From Thermoplasmata archaeon (GTDB taxonomy: Archaea; Thermoplasmatota; DTKX01; VGTL01): 64,000 bases of DNA. The notes under the pieces are model-generated. The model did no database searches and was not told the origin of the DNA. It saw only the letters and a list, made by a program, of their open reading frames with translations. The stretch's first letter is position 1; every line of letters starts with the position of its first letter. Location: the NCBI GenBank assembly GCA_038851035.1, contig JAWCLH010000002.1, forward strand, positions 62,001 to 126,000. The letters run 5' to 3'. The position numbers were made by a program, and so were the translations under genes. This document shows, piece after piece, positions 8,647-17,959 of this stretch.

Positions 8647-9615
8647 CTATACACTTGTGGCCTGAACGAGTCTCAGCCAGCTGAGGTCTGGCGCCTTCTT
8701 ACCCTCCTTTATTTCGGAAAAGGGCACAAGTGTCATCTCCTGATTCCTGAGACCGACCATCTCGCTTTTTCTGCCTTCGAGGAGGGCCTCGACTGCCCTG
8801 ACGCCGCTCCGCGTAGCGAGAACCCTGTCCCAGGCCGTCGGGTTCCCGCCCCTCTGAATGTGGCCGAGAATCGTCACCCTGTACTCAAGACCTGTGAGCT
8901 CCCTAAATTTTCTGGCAATCTCAAAGGCGCCTCCCGCCTCCTCCCCCTCGGCGACTATTACGATTGCGGAGGTCTTTCCCTTCCTCCTCCCCTCGACCAG
9001 CTCCCTCGCGGTGTCCTCTAGACTTTCTCTGACCTCCGGCAGGAACACGGCCTCCGCTCCTCCAGCGATGCCCGACCATAGGGCGATGAACCCGCTTCGC
9101 CTCCCCATAACCTCGACGAAGAAGATTCTATCATGGGATGCGGCAGTGTCGCGAATTCTGTCGATGGCGTCGACAGCTATATTGACCGCTGTGTCGAAGC
9201 CGATGGTGGTGTCGGTGCCGTAGCAGTCGTTGTCTATCGTCCCAGGGACGCCTATCACGGGTAGGCCGAACTCCTTTGTGAACTCCTCCGCTCCCCGGAA
9301 TGTCCCGTCCCCTCCGATTGCGATCAGCCCATCAATGCCAGCAGCCTTCAGATTCTCAAAAGCCCTCTCCCGGCCGGCGCGCTCCATGAACTCGGGGCAG
9401 CGCGCTGTCCGCAGAATTGTTCCCCCGAGGCTTATTATTCCAGACACAGAGCGCGCGTCCATCGGCCTGAACTCACTGCGGATCATCCCCGCGTACCCGC
9501 GGAGTATCCCGATGGGCTCTAGACCGTGAAATATCGCGGCCCGCACTGCCGCCCGAATGGCGGCGTTCATACCTGGAGCGTCCCCGCCCGAGCAGAAGAT
9601 TCCTACACGCTTCAT
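8647..9615 (-). CDS. pfkA: ATP-dependent 6-phosphofructokinase (bacterial PfkA type)
   Basis: It phosphorylates fructose 6-phosphate in glycolysis. ATG 9615 follows GAGGGTGAGCTG and gives 322 residues, the normal length for PfkA. Motifs in order are GGDAPGMNA near the start, GGDGTF at ~100, PGTIDND at ~123 (catalytic Asp), MGRRSGFIA at ~167 and GHIQRGGNP at ~246. The glycines in GGDGT and PGTIDND mark the ATP-using type; pyrophosphate enzymes carry Asp and Lys there. Archaea more often use ADP-dependent or ribokinase-family kinases, so this copy was probably acquired from bacteria. It stands just upstream of the secreted propeller gene, with 70 bases between, and no other glycolytic gene is near. 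Confidence 0.93.
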   Translation of the reverse strand: MKRVGIFCSGGDAPGMNAAIRAAVRAAIFHGLEPIGILRGYAGMIRSEFRPMDARSVSGIISLGGTILRTARCPEFMERAGRERAFENLKAAGIDGLIAIGGDGTFRGAEEFTKEFGLPVIGVPGTIDNDCYGTDTTIGFDTAVNIAVDAIDRIRDTAASHDRIFFVEVMGRRSGFIALWSGIAGGAEAVFLPEVRESLEDTARELVEGRRKGKTSAIVIVAEGEEAGGAFEIARKFRELTGLEYRVTILGHIQRGGNPTAWDRVLATRSGVRAVEALLEGRKSEMVGLRNQEMTLVPFSEIKEGKKAPDLSWLRLVQATSV

Positions 9616-9791
9616 CAGCTCACCCTCATTGCTCGTGAGGGAGCCCGGTAGTATTATAACCCTTCCATTGCTCATATATTGCTCATATATATTACATTCT
9701 TACATTCACTCCTACCCTCCCTTCCTGACCTATCCTTCAGCTCACGCTACACTCATATCCCCCATTTCTCATCTGCCAAATCACCATCGGC

Positions 9792-10874
9792 ATGCCCGAC
9801 AGCCCTCCACCTTGGATTCGTCCAGCGCTTCTGTGGTCACTCGAGGGGCGCTCCGCGCGCTGTGGCCTCTGCGAGCGGCGATGCCTGATTCCGCCCGGGA
9901 AATTCGGCTTCTGCCGGACCAGAGAGTTCTCCAACGGAGAGCTACTGACCCACTGCTACGGCAACCTCTCCGCCGTGGAGAGCAGGCCAATCGAGATTAA
10001 GCCCTTCTACCACTACTGGCCCGGCTCCACGGCCCTTACATTTTCAACATGGTCCTGCAACCTCGCCTGCATGTGGTGCCAGAACTACCATCTCTCCCGT
10101 ACCCCTCCCTATGCCTCCAAATCCGATTATATCCCGCCCGAACGACTACTTGATGAGGCCCTTGCCAGCGGCGACTGGGGGCTTTGTGCCTCCTTTCAGG
10201 AGCCGACCCTTCTGTACGAGTACTGCGTCGACCTTTTTCCTCTGGCAAGGCAGAAGGGGCTCTACTGCTGCTTCGTCTCAAACGGCTACATGACTTCGGA
10301 GGCCCTCTCGGGGCTAGTTCGCGCTGGCCTTGATGGCTTGAAAATCGACATCAAGGGGAATCAGGAGGTTTACAGCAACCACTGTGGGCATGCGGACGCA
10401 TCTGTTCCTTGGAGGAGGGCGGAGGAAGCTGTAAAGCTCGGAATTCATGTCGAAATCGTAAACCTGCTAGTCACGGACCTGAACGATAGTGAGGACGATG
10501 TGAGGGAGCTGGTGGAGGAACACCTCAGACGCCTCGGACCCAATGTGCCGCTCCACTTCACCAGATACCACCCCGCACACAGATTCACCCGACCCCCGAC
10601 TCCACCGAGTAGGCTAGAGAGGGCGAGAGAGCTTGCGTTCAGGCTCGGGGTACGCTTCCCCTACGTTGGAAACTTGAGGGGCCACAGGTACGAAAGTACT
10701 TGGTGCCCGTCCTGCAAGCGTCTTCTGATTCTCCGCGAGGGCCCATGCGTTATTGAGTACAACGTAACTCCCGAGGGTAAATGCCCCAGTTGCGGCGAGC
10801 CGATACCGATAACGGGCCGGGGGGGCCCGTCGCACTTGGTCGGCCGGCTCAGACCATTCCCCCTTGACAATTAA
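9792..10874 (+). CDS. Radical SAM enzyme, AmmeMemoRadiSam/PflA-like, with zinc ribbon
   Basis: The radical SAM cluster motif is CNLACMWC (CxxxCxxC) near residue 88. Upstream of it is the cysteine block typical of this family (CGLCERRC, then GFCRTRE) and the IEIKPFYHYWPGS segment. A C-terminal zinc ribbon (CPSC near 310, CPSCGEP near 338) follows. The AmmeMemoRadiSam radical SAM enzymes form a conserved trio with AMMECR1 and MEMO proteins in archaea; those partners are not in this window. The product is unknown in the family. The last four bases overlap the convergent transglutaminase-like gene. The start ATG 9792 lacks a strong ribosome site, so it is likely but not certain. Confidence 0.85.
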   Translation: MPDSPPPWIRPALLWSLEGRSARCGLCERRCLIPPGKFGFCRTREFSNGELLTHCYGNLSAVESRPIEIKPFYHYWPGSTALTFSTWSCNLACMWCQNYHLSRTPPYASKSDYIPPERLLDEALASGDWGLCASFQEPTLLYEYCVDLFPLARQKGLYCCFVSNGYMTSEALSGLVRAGLDGLKIDIKGNQEVYSNHCGHADASVPWRRAEEAVKLGIHVEIVNLLVTDLNDSEDDVRELVEEHLRRLGPNVPLHFTRYHPAHRFTRPPTPPSRLERARELAFRLGVRFPYVGNLRGHRYESTWCPSCKRLLILREGPCVIEYNVTPEGKCPSCGEPIPITGRGGPSHLVGRLRPFPLDN

Positions 10875-13800
10875 ACCTGTGGCCTGAGAAATCTCTCGAA
10901 GCCCAGGCTGTTCATCAGCTTTCTGTAACTGAGCACAGCCCTCCGGCTGTGCACACCGGTGAACGTGTGGCGGCTGTAGCGCGCCTCCTCGAAAATTGAG
11001 GTAAGGAGGTGGAGGCTGTGGAGGTCGAGCCTAAGCTTTCTCGCAAGCTCGGCTTCGTACTCCCTCACGGTCCAGGCCTCCTCTTTGGGTGCTCCCAGCC
11101 CCTCCATCTCGGAGAGCATTTTCTTGTAAACCTTGTGAATCGTCCTCCGATACCTGTCGGTCAGCCAGGAGAGGTCCGAACCGCCCTTCGCGAGGCCGGC
11201 TCTCTTCAGCGGTACACCGTACTTGTATATAATGTAATAACCGACCAACAAGGTGGCCATCACTGCTACAAGGGCGACCAGCCTGTAGATGAAAACCGGC
11301 TCTGCGCTGACCCAGGCGCTCCAGCGAGCAGGCCTGTAGTACTGCTCCCCTTTATAGAGCACCCTAAGCTCCTCCCGCGTCGAGAGCCACGGGAATTCGA
11401 GCCGAAAGACCGCTCTTCCGTTAAGGTCCGTGGCCCTGGGCTGCTTCTTGCCCATAAAAATGGCTGTGATATTGTGGCCTGCGACCGGTTCTTCCTTGTC
11501 GTCGATAAGGACCACCACTACCTCGAAGCCCCTCCCCTGCTCGATTTTCGCCGGCACCGAGACCCTTAGGGAGCTTCTGGAGTGGACCACTACGCCCGCC
11601 CTGCACACGGCGCTCTCCCTATAGCCCTCTCCAGCGTAACCGATTTCTGCCGTCGCCTCTCCAAGGTTCAACGTCAAAGGCACCTCCCCATAGATTTCGA
11701 ACCCACCCGCCTCGTCGCTCCAGCCCCAGCCGCAGAGTTCCCCGTTGAGCTTCAGTGTCACCTGTGCGTGGCCGATCGGCCGGTGGAGATGGTCCTCGAT
11801 GCGGCCCGAGGCCCGCACAGATTCGCCTCTAGTCAAATTCTCGGCCACTGCGGCATAGATGTATGAGGGGGAGGTGATGGGCAGGTAGGTGGTGTTGCTG
11901 GTCCCGACGTGGAGGGCGCCTCCGAAGAAGTCCACACAGAGCGCCAACATCCCCGTGGGTGTGTCGTCAGGTATTTTGAGTTGGAATCTGAAGTCCCCCG
12001 AGCTAAAGGTCACCTTCTCGACGAATTCTTCTTCGCCCGAAGGCATGGACCAGCGCACGTGGACAGTCGCCCCTCGAATGGGGCGGCCAAGGTTGTCTTT
12101 GAGGTAGCCGAGGAGCTCCGGTGAGGTCCCGACACTCAAGCTCTCTGTTGGGAGAAGAATTCTCGATGTTCCTTTTACAAGTATCTCCACCTCTCGCGAG
12201 CTCTTAACGTAATAATCGTTCCCGGCAAACGAGACTGTGAGCCTGTGGTCTCCGGCCGCGATTCTGTGCTCGGGGAGCTCGATGGTCACCACACCGCCGG
12301 CCTTAAAGACGCCGACGAGTTCGCCATCGAATGAGAGCGAGAGGCTCTCGTTGATGGCCTCGCCCTTCTCGCTCAGGAGCCCGAATTCGACGAAGAGCTG
12401 GCCTCCCGCCACGGGCTCTTGGGGAAATGTCCTGAGCTCGATGCGCACCCCTGCGGACCTGACCCTGATGACCTTAGTGGCGCAGGAGGCCAAGAGGTAC
12501 TTCGAGCCATTATAGACAGCGGTGAGGCTGTAGTTACCCGGGGGGTCGCTGACCCAGAAGCTCGACTTCTGCGCGCTCTGCCCGACCCGGATTTCATCGA
12601 CCTGCGAGTCGTTCCAGCACATCATAACGCTCTGCGGAGAAAGGGGTGGGAGGCCTCCCGAATCCCTCAGGGTTACGGAATAGAAGAGTTCCCCGTTCGA
12701 GACGACTTCGCCTTCTGTTTCAATGAAAAGGGTCGTGGCGGAAATCAGCGCGACGCGCTTCATCTGTTGCCAAGGCGTCTCCGATGTATATAGAATTCCT
12801 CTGTGGAAAATCGAGGCTGCTAGACCCACCGCTCTTTCTCCGACGGGCATAGCATCGGCGCTGCAGAGGAGCGAGAAGCTCCCGTCGCTCAGGGCGCGAC
12901 CCCTGCCCACGAGGTTCGCTGGCTCGTCCATGAAGACAGAAACGGTGGCGCAGCCCGAGACCCCGATGGGCACGATAAGCCGGCCACAGACAGTGAAGAG
13001 CTCCCCCTTCATTATGACTTCTGGTATTACCTCAAAGTAAAAGATGATGCTCCCATTGACGACACCGATGGGCTCCTGTGTGCTCTCATTGCGAGTTGTC
13101 CCCCCTCCACCTCCCCCGACCACGATGGCGCCGCTGCCAGCGTCCCACTGCCCCACGCTCGGGTCCTTCCCTTCCGCGCCGACTACGCCCGGGACCCCCG
13201 GGAGCTCCGAATCGCTGGCCTCGAACTGGACCCACCCGAGCTCAGCGAAATGGACCTCGGCCCAGACGTGGTAGTGAGCCGCCCTAATCACCCTCTTCCC
13301 ACCGAGCTGCTCCCCTAACGCGAAGCCCGTCACGAGCCTCGAGGGGACTCCGCTGTGCCTACACAAGAGGACGAAGGCCGAGGCGAACTCCAGGCTGCTG
13401 CCGCGGCGGGAGCCGAAGAGGAAGTTGTCGACCAAGTCCTCGCCTGGGGGGGCGGTGCCGGGAACCGGGTCGAACTCGCAGCTCGTCCTGAGGAAGGAGA
13501 GAATCGCCGAGACCTTCTCGTAGGGCCTCTCCAGACCCGCGGTTAGTTTTGCAGCCAGATTCCCAACCCGTGAGGGAAGGTTTTTTCCGGCGCTGCAGTA
13601 GGCAGTGCTCACCATCCTCTGGTCAATTGTGGCGTTCTTGAGAGCCTCAAGCGTCAGGGGAAAGACGAAGGTTGTGAAGTTATAGGACCTCACGACCTGC
13701 GTGGTGTGGAAGTTGAGAAGTCTGTCCAGTGAGAGGGACACGTCGGGGCGCGCCCCGTAAAGGCGGGTTGTATGGAGGGCGTTCGGCAGATAGCCCGTGC

Positions 13801-14683
13801 CCTCTCCATTGAACTCCACCCTAAACTCCTCCTCGGGGACCTCCTGAGGGCGCGAAACCTCCAGCTCTATCACCTCGCCGCGGTATCCGGTGCTCAGGGG
13901 CACCGGAATAGACCACGTTCCGCAGTCGTAGGTGTCAAATGTGGTGGTCCTCCAGTAGCGCGGCCTGTCGGCTGGTTCGATGAAGAATAGCGCCTGGGCG
14001 CCTCCGGAGGCTATTCTCTGGAAGCTTTCGGAGTCGAGAATGGGGGAATCGAGGTTCGTCCAAGCAGGTGCTTCGCCCGAGCCGGGCTCTCCCGGGCCCC
14101 CCGGAGGGGGAAGGCTCCCGCTATCCGGGGGAAGGACGTCAGTGCCGGGGCCGCCCGACCCAGCCGCGTCCGGGTGGGCGGGGTCGGTGCCGCCGAACAG
14201 CTCCTCTCCGTCAAGGTTGCCGTCCGCGTCTGCGTCAGCATCCCGGATGTTGTTTAGGCCATCCCCCTCGAGATCCCTGTCCGGCCTGTAACGCTGCACG
14301 AGCCGGCTCTTTACCTCGTCAGGGAACTTCCCCGCCAGCCATGGGTCTGTTTCATTGCGCTTCAGCTCGAGCTCGCTCCGCTCCGTCCAATACTCGTATT
14401 CTTCCCCGTCTCTCAGACCGTCGGCGTCGCTGTCCGGGACTAGAGGGCTGGTGCCGATTTTTCTCTCTATATTGTCGTAGAGCCCGTCACCGTCGGTGTC
14501 GGTGCCGGGCATCGTCTGCACGGGCCTTGAGGTACCAAAGGGAATCTGTAAAGAGGACCTGAAGCCCGGGAGGTGGAGGTGCGGGAAGGTCAACAGGAGC
14601 ACAATGAAAACGGCCAGAGCCACCAGCGAAGGCTCTCTCAGGCTCATATGGCGGTTGAACCGGAAAATTTTCCTCGAACCCAT
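10871..14683 (-). CDS. Giant surface protein: Ca loops, transglutaminase-fold core (Cys to Ser), Ig repeats, DUF4129-like tail
   Basis: This 1270-residue protein has an N-terminal membrane helix (~18-36) and TSP3-like loops (DTDGDGLYD, DSDADGLRDGEE, DADADGNLDGEE; ~58-175). A TgpA-like transglutaminase core follows at ~370-510, then about six Ig-like domains, a membrane helix (~1150-1172) and a C-terminal DUF4129-like helical domain. The core keeps the family frame (LFGSRRG..EFASAF, GVPSRLVTGF, HVWAEV), but the catalytic cysteine is Ser430 (codon AGC at 13394-13396). His472 stays and the DPT position reads EAS. Classical thiol transglutaminase or protease activity is therefore not expected. 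It may be a binding scaffold or a serine variant. The Ca loops resemble those of the two Gly-Gln proteins. Confidence 0.85.
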   Translation of the reverse strand: MGSRKIFRFNRHMSLREPSLVALAVFIVLLLTFPHLHLPGFRSSLQIPFGTSRPVQTMPGTDTDGDGLYDNIERKIGTSPLVPDSDADGLRDGEEYEYWTERSELELKRNETDPWLAGKFPDEVKSRLVQRYRPDRDLEGDGLNNIRDADADADGNLDGEELFGGTDPAHPDAAGSGGPGTDVLPPDSGSLPPPGGPGEPGSGEAPAWTNLDSPILDSESFQRIASGGAQALFFIEPADRPRYWRTTTFDTYDCGTWSIPVPLSTGYRGEVIELEVSRPQEVPEEEFRVEFNGEGTGYLPNALHTTRLYGARPDVSLSLDRLLNFHTTQVVRSYNFTTFVFPLTLEALKNATIDQRMVSTAYCSAGKNLPSRVGNLAAKLTAGLERPYEKVSAILSFLRTSCEFDPVPGTAPPGEDLVDNFLFGSRRGSSLEFASAFVLLCRHSGVPSRLVTGFALGEQLGGKRVIRAAHYHVWAEVHFAELGWVQFEASDSELPGVPGVVGAEGKDPSVGQWDAGSGAIVVGGGGGGTTRNESTQEPIGVVNGSIIFYFEVIPEVIMKGELFTVCGRLIVPIGVSGCATVSVFMDEPANLVGRGRALSDGSFSLLCSADAMPVGERAVGLAASIFHRGILYTSETPWQQMKRVALISATTLFIETEGEVVSNGELFYSVTLRDSGGLPPLSPQSVMMCWNDSQVDEIRVGQSAQKSSFWVSDPPGNYSLTAVYNGSKYLLASCATKVIRVRSAGVRIELRTFPQEPVAGGQLFVEFGLLSEKGEAINESLSLSFDGELVGVFKAGGVVTIELPEHRIAAGDHRLTVSFAGNDYYVKSSREVEILVKGTSRILLPTESLSVGTSPELLGYLKDNLGRPIRGATVHVRWSMPSGEEEFVEKVTFSSGDFRFQLKIPDDTPTGMLALCVDFFGGALHVGTSNTTYLPITSPSYIYAAVAENLTRGESVRASGRIEDHLHRPIGHAQVTLKLNGELCGWGWSDEAGGFEIYGEVPLTLNLGEATAEIGYAGEGYRESAVCRAGVVVHSRSSLRVSVPAKIEQGRGFEVVVVLIDDKEEPVAGHNITAIFMGKKQPRATDLNGRAVFRLEFPWLSTREELRVLYKGEQYYRPARWSAWVSAEPVFIYRLVALVAVMATLLVGYYIIYKYGVPLKRAGLAKGGSDLSWLTDRYRRTIHKVYKKMLSEMEGLGAPKEEAWTVREYEAELARKLRLDLHSLHLLTSIFEEARYSRHTFTGVHSRRAVLSYRKLMNSLGFERFLRPQV

Positions 14684-14869
14684 TGAAGCCCCCGACCGTT
14701 TCCCTCGGCCCAGGAGTCAAATTAATTATAAGTTATATAAATATTTTATAATACATTTAACGAAAGATGAATTAGCTATGATCAATTCTTGTCGGCATCA
14801 TTAAACCTAAAATTTATTAATATATTCCAAAATAATTGTTGCGCTATCTAATAAAAGGGCGGCTAAGAA

Positions 14870-15330
14870 AGGAAATGGAAAATTGTGGTGAGCCGTTTCA
14901 ATGGTTTGCGATACGGAGGGCAATTGATTTCGAGGAGGGCATCATACCCAATACAACCGCTTCTATTTGAGTTTCATAACATTCACAGGCTTCTCAAAGA
15001 GAACGGATTGGCATGGGAATCGCCCAGGAAAGAGAAGCATCGGCATCGGATCTAGGACGATAGTAAAGACAGCAACTCTATTTACCACGCTCAATGAATA
15101 AAATAGGCGATGGAAATGTAATCCTCAGAAAGGACGGGACTTCGATGCTGCTCGGTGGGCGCGAGCTCTGATAAAAAGCCCCCGGTCAGACTCTTCTAGG
15201 AGCGATTAAAAAAGCCGTAGCAGCTCATGGCAAGTCCGGGGGAGGCTGGAGTGGTATTGAGCCACCATAAATTTCTAAATAGGTATTGTAACCTTAGGCT
15301 CGGGAATCACGAGAGGCTGTTTCAGGCTTT
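14870..15330 (+). pseudogene. Decayed IS481/IS3-like transposase (integrase-core) remnant
   Basis: No intact ORF lies in the ~780 bases between the transglutaminase-like gene and aMBF1. Three-frame reading shows fragments in the right order for an rve-type transposase. Near 14978-15060 is FHNIHRLLKENGLAWESPRK, followed by EKHRHRI, a stop, and DDSKDSNSIYHAQ. This fits the family stretch around 'IYRVLKENGL..NP.K' and 'HSNSLWHTDW'. Near 15200-15245, in another frame, is LLGAIKKAVAAHGKSGG, which fits the 'AI..A...HGKP' segment before the second catalytic Asp. Several stops and frame changes separate the pieces. Terminal repeats were not found. The call rests on remembered family patterns only. 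Confidence 0.5.
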
Positions 15331-15466
15331 TGTTACGAAGATGGAGTATTCTAAAAGTGCAGAGAGGGGGGCCAACACATGAACTTTAATCACAATCCAT
15401 TTATTTTAAATAACCCTCTTTAATCCAGATAAATCTGAGTAATCTAAGGCAGGGAAGAGGTCAGTC

Positions 15467-15955
15467 CTAGCCGTTCTTTTTAATTTTAATGAGGTCCCCG
15501 AGAGTGAGGCCGCGCCTAGGACCCGGGGGCGGGGGTGCAACGGAGGTCGGCCTCTCCCTCAATTTAATGCCCAGAACCCTCTCGAGCTTCCGGGCCAGAG
15601 CGTCATCGGGCCTCATCTCGCCGGCCTCCAGCTTCAGTATCACGCTCTTCTTCTCATTTGCCCTCTTACCGAGCTCCTCGGGCGTCCAGCCAAGCCTCTC
15701 GCGTGCGCGTCGAATTCTTTGGGAATAGTCGGCCACGAGCTCCTCCATGGGTTCCTGAAAAATGTCCCTAGGCTGGCTCCGCTTCTCGCGTTTCTCGAGC
15801 GCCTCCGCCACGTGAAGAGGGATGTTGCTCTTCTTAGGCTTTGGGGACCGTTCGACCCCAAAGCGGGCGCACTCAGGACAGACATTCAGTTCTGAACCCT
15901 CGATAAGCACAGTCCTCAGCTGCTGGCTTTCCCTCCCGCAAACCTCGCAGAGCAC
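15467..15955 (-). CDS. mbf1: aMBF1, archaeal multiprotein bridging factor 1
   Basis: An N-terminal zinc ribbon (CEVC, then CPEC) and a C-terminal Cro/C1-type helix-turn-helix (RIRRARERLGWTPEELGKRA through LERVLGI) define aMBF1, a transcription/translation-associated factor found in most archaea. I choose GTG 15955, giving 162 residues that begin directly at the zinc ribbon as homologues do. A TATA-like element (GTTATAT, 15985-15995) lies ~30 bases upstream, implying a nearly leaderless message. A longer reading from TTG 16027 has no ribosome site and would precede the predicted start of transcription. The gene is divergent from pan. Confidence 0.88.
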   Translation of the reverse strand: MLCEVCGRESQQLRTVLIEGSELNVCPECARFGVERSPKPKKSNIPLHVAEALEKREKRSQPRDIFQEPMEELVADYSQRIRRARERLGWTPEELGKRANEKKSVILKLEAGEMRPDDALARKLERVLGIKLRERPTSVAPPPPGPRRGLTLGDLIKIKKNG

Positions 15956-16079
15956 TACCGACCCGGGACCCAATCGGGGATGTGGGATATAACTCTTGGC
16001 GGTGGTGGGGTAGGGTGGGTGTAGCAAACAATAAATAGGGAGAGCCTAATAGTGATACCTCCGACGAAAGGTGAGCCCG

Positions 16080-17303
16080 ATGGGTGAGCGAGAGGAGGCA
16101 AGCGACAGCGGCCCGGACCTGTCCCACTACTTAGCCGATCGCATCTCTGCTCTGGAGAGCAAGAACGCCCAGCTCATGGAGGATGTCCGGCGCGCAGAGA
16201 GCGAGAGGCGCTATGTAGAGAACGAGCTCCTCCGTCTCCAGAAGGAGATCAAGAGGCTCAGGGTCGAGCTGGAGCGCCTTAAGACCCCGCCCCTGATTGT
16301 GGGCTATGTGCGGGACGTCCTCGAGGATGGCCGGGTCGTGATTCGGAGCAGCACTGGACCCGACTTCATAGTGTTTGCCGCTGACTACATTGACCGGAAG
16401 AAGCTCATCCCCGGCACAAGAGTGTCGATGAATAAGCAGACCCTCTCGATAATGGGCATCCTTCCGGCGTCAAAGGACCCCCTCGTCGCCAGCGGTGAGG
16501 TCATAGAGAAGCCCGGGGTATCATATGAGGACATCGGCGGACTGCTCGAGCAAATTCGCGAGATAAAAGAGTGTGTCGAGTATCCTCTGACGAGGCCCGA
16601 GCTATTTAAAAAGGTTGGCATCGAGCCTCCGAAGGGCGTCCTCCTTATCGGTCCCCCAGGAACAGGAAAGACCCTCTTGGCCAAGGCCGTCGCCCAACAG
16701 ACCAACGCTACATTCATCAGACTCGTCGGCTCCGAGCTAGTCCAGAAGTACATCGGCGAGGGCGCGAGACTTGTCAGAGAGCTATTCGAGCTAGCGCGGG
16801 AGAAAGCGCCGAGCATTCTCTTCATTGACGAGCTCGATGCTATCGGAGCGAAAAGGCTCGAAATCGCAACTTCAGGGGACCGTGAGGTGCAGAGGACGCT
16901 GATGCAACTCCTCGCCGAGATGGATGGCTTCGACCCCATAGGCGACGTCAGAATAATCGCCGCAACCAACAGGGTCGACATTCTGGACGAAGCTCTGCTC
17001 AGGCCGGGCAGGTTTGACCGAATTATCGAAATTCCCATTCCCAACCTGGAAGCCAGGCTCGAGATATTCAAAATCCACACCCGGAGAATGAATATCGAGC
17101 AGGGTGTGGACTTCCTCTCGCTCGCCCAGAAATGCGAGGGGGCCACGGGAGCCGATATCAAGGCAATCTGTACCGAGGCTGGGATGTTTGCGATAAGAGA
17201 CAACCGCGACAGGGTGACTCAGCGCGACTTCGACCAGGCGCTCGAGAAGCTCCTTCGCGGCTCTACGGTCAAGTGGAACGAGGCCGGCGTGATGTTCGCC
17301 TAA
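16080..17303 (+). CDS. pan: Proteasome-activating nucleotidase (PAN)
   Basis: PAN is a hexameric AAA+ ATPase that unfolds substrates into the 20S proteasome. ATG 16080 is used, with AAAGGTGAGCCC upstream; GTG 16071 is an alternative. It has an N-terminal coiled coil (~15-68), OB domain (~72-130), Walker A GPPGTGKT at 191-198, pore loop KYIGEGA at ~221, Walker [12 protein letters not shown] at ~246-256, sensor AATNR and arginine-finger region RPGRFDR, and a C-terminal small helical domain. The protein ends in Met-Phe-Ala, a variant of the HbYX motif that docks into the proteasome ring, with Phe in place of Tyr. At 407 residues it is full length. A TATA-like AATAAATAG at 16030-16038 fits its promoter. 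Confidence 0.97.
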   Translation: MGEREEASDSGPDLSHYLADRISALESKNAQLMEDVRRAESERRYVENELLRLQKEIKRLRVELERLKTPPLIVGYVRDVLEDGRVVIRSSTGPDFIVFAADYIDRKKLIPGTRVSMNKQTLSIMGILPASKDPLVASGEVIEKPGVSYEDIGGLLEQIREIKECVEYPLTRPELFKKVGIEPPKGVLLIGPPGTGKTLLAKAVAQQTNATFIRLVGSELVQKYIGEGARLVRELFELAREKAPSILFIDELDAIGAKRLEIATSGDREVQRTLMQLLAEMDGFDPIGDVRIIAATNRVDILDEALLRPGRFDRIIEIPIPNLEARLEIFKIHTRRMNIEQGVDFLSLAQKCEGATGADIKAICTEAGMFAIRDNRDRVTQRDFDQALEKLLRGSTVKWNEAGVMFA

Positions 17304-17494
17304 ATAACATCCCAATCCCAAACGTGGGTCCTAGGGCAGAGAGATGGAGAGGCAGGGACTGTAGAAAGGGGACCTGGAGGGATAGAAAGAAGAGCTGCCT
17401 GTGGGCGTCGTGGCCCAGGAACTAGAGGAGACCTATCGCGGCCTGTCGCGTGTCGGTCTGTCTCAAGGGAATTATGGCAGGAGGGTGAAACGCC

Positions 17495-17959
17495 GTGAAA
17501 CTAATTGGGGGTGGGGGTAGCGAGGAGGGAGATGCGGAGCGCGCGAATGGAAAGGAAGGGAGAAGAGCGGAGGCGGAGAGGAGGCGAAGGCTGGAGGGAG
17601 CAAGCAACGGCGGAGCCCGCCACCTCGTGGAGATATATGCCCACAACGCCGTACTCGAGGTAATTCAGAGGGCGCGGGATGCGGTGAGGGCAGAGCGGGG
17701 GAGGTTTTATCTGCCGTCGAAGTTCATGGACGAGTTGATTCTGGAGTGTGAGGGCTGGATTCTGGAGAGGGGCGCGGAGGAAGCCGAGCGACGCGCCCGG
17801 GAGAGAATGCTTGCCATTCTCACCGAAAGGGAGCGGCTGAAGAGGGAGGAGGACGAGAGGAAGGTCCGCCTGAGACTCCCTCAAGAGCAGGCGGAGACGG
17901 GCAACAAGGCTCACAATAAGGTCCAGAGCAGCACGAACGCCCCTGCGGCGAGGCAGTAG
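17495..17959 (+). CDS. Small helical protein of unknown function
   Basis: A GTG start at 17495 sits six bases behind GAGGGTGA, a near-perfect ribosome site, which is the best evidence that this is a real gene. The 154-residue product has a charged, disordered N-terminus (~1-40) and a predicted long helical core (~42-125) with segments such as AVLEVIQRARDAVRAERG and KFMDELILECEGWILERG. The tail is Gln/Asn/Ala-rich. The core's short helix, loop, long helix order loosely recalls a histone fold, but no diagnostic residue supports that. The 3' end overlaps the convergent uppP gene by 49 bases. I do not recognise the family. Confidence 0.55.
   Translation: MKLIGGGGSEEGDAERANGKEGRRAEAERRRRLEGASNGGARHLVEIYAHNAVLEVIQRARDAVRAERGRFYLPSKFMDELILECEGWILERGAEEAERRARERMLAILTERERLKREEDERKVRLRLPQEQAETGNKAHNKVQSSTNAPAARQ

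Noticed and set aside
8647-9615. Pyrophosphate-dependent phosphofructokinase
   Set aside because: GGDGT and PGTIDND carry the glycines of the ATP-dependent type.
10871-14683. Active transglutaminase or protease
   Set aside because: The catalytic Cys is Ser and the Asp position is Glu, so activity cannot be claimed from sequence.
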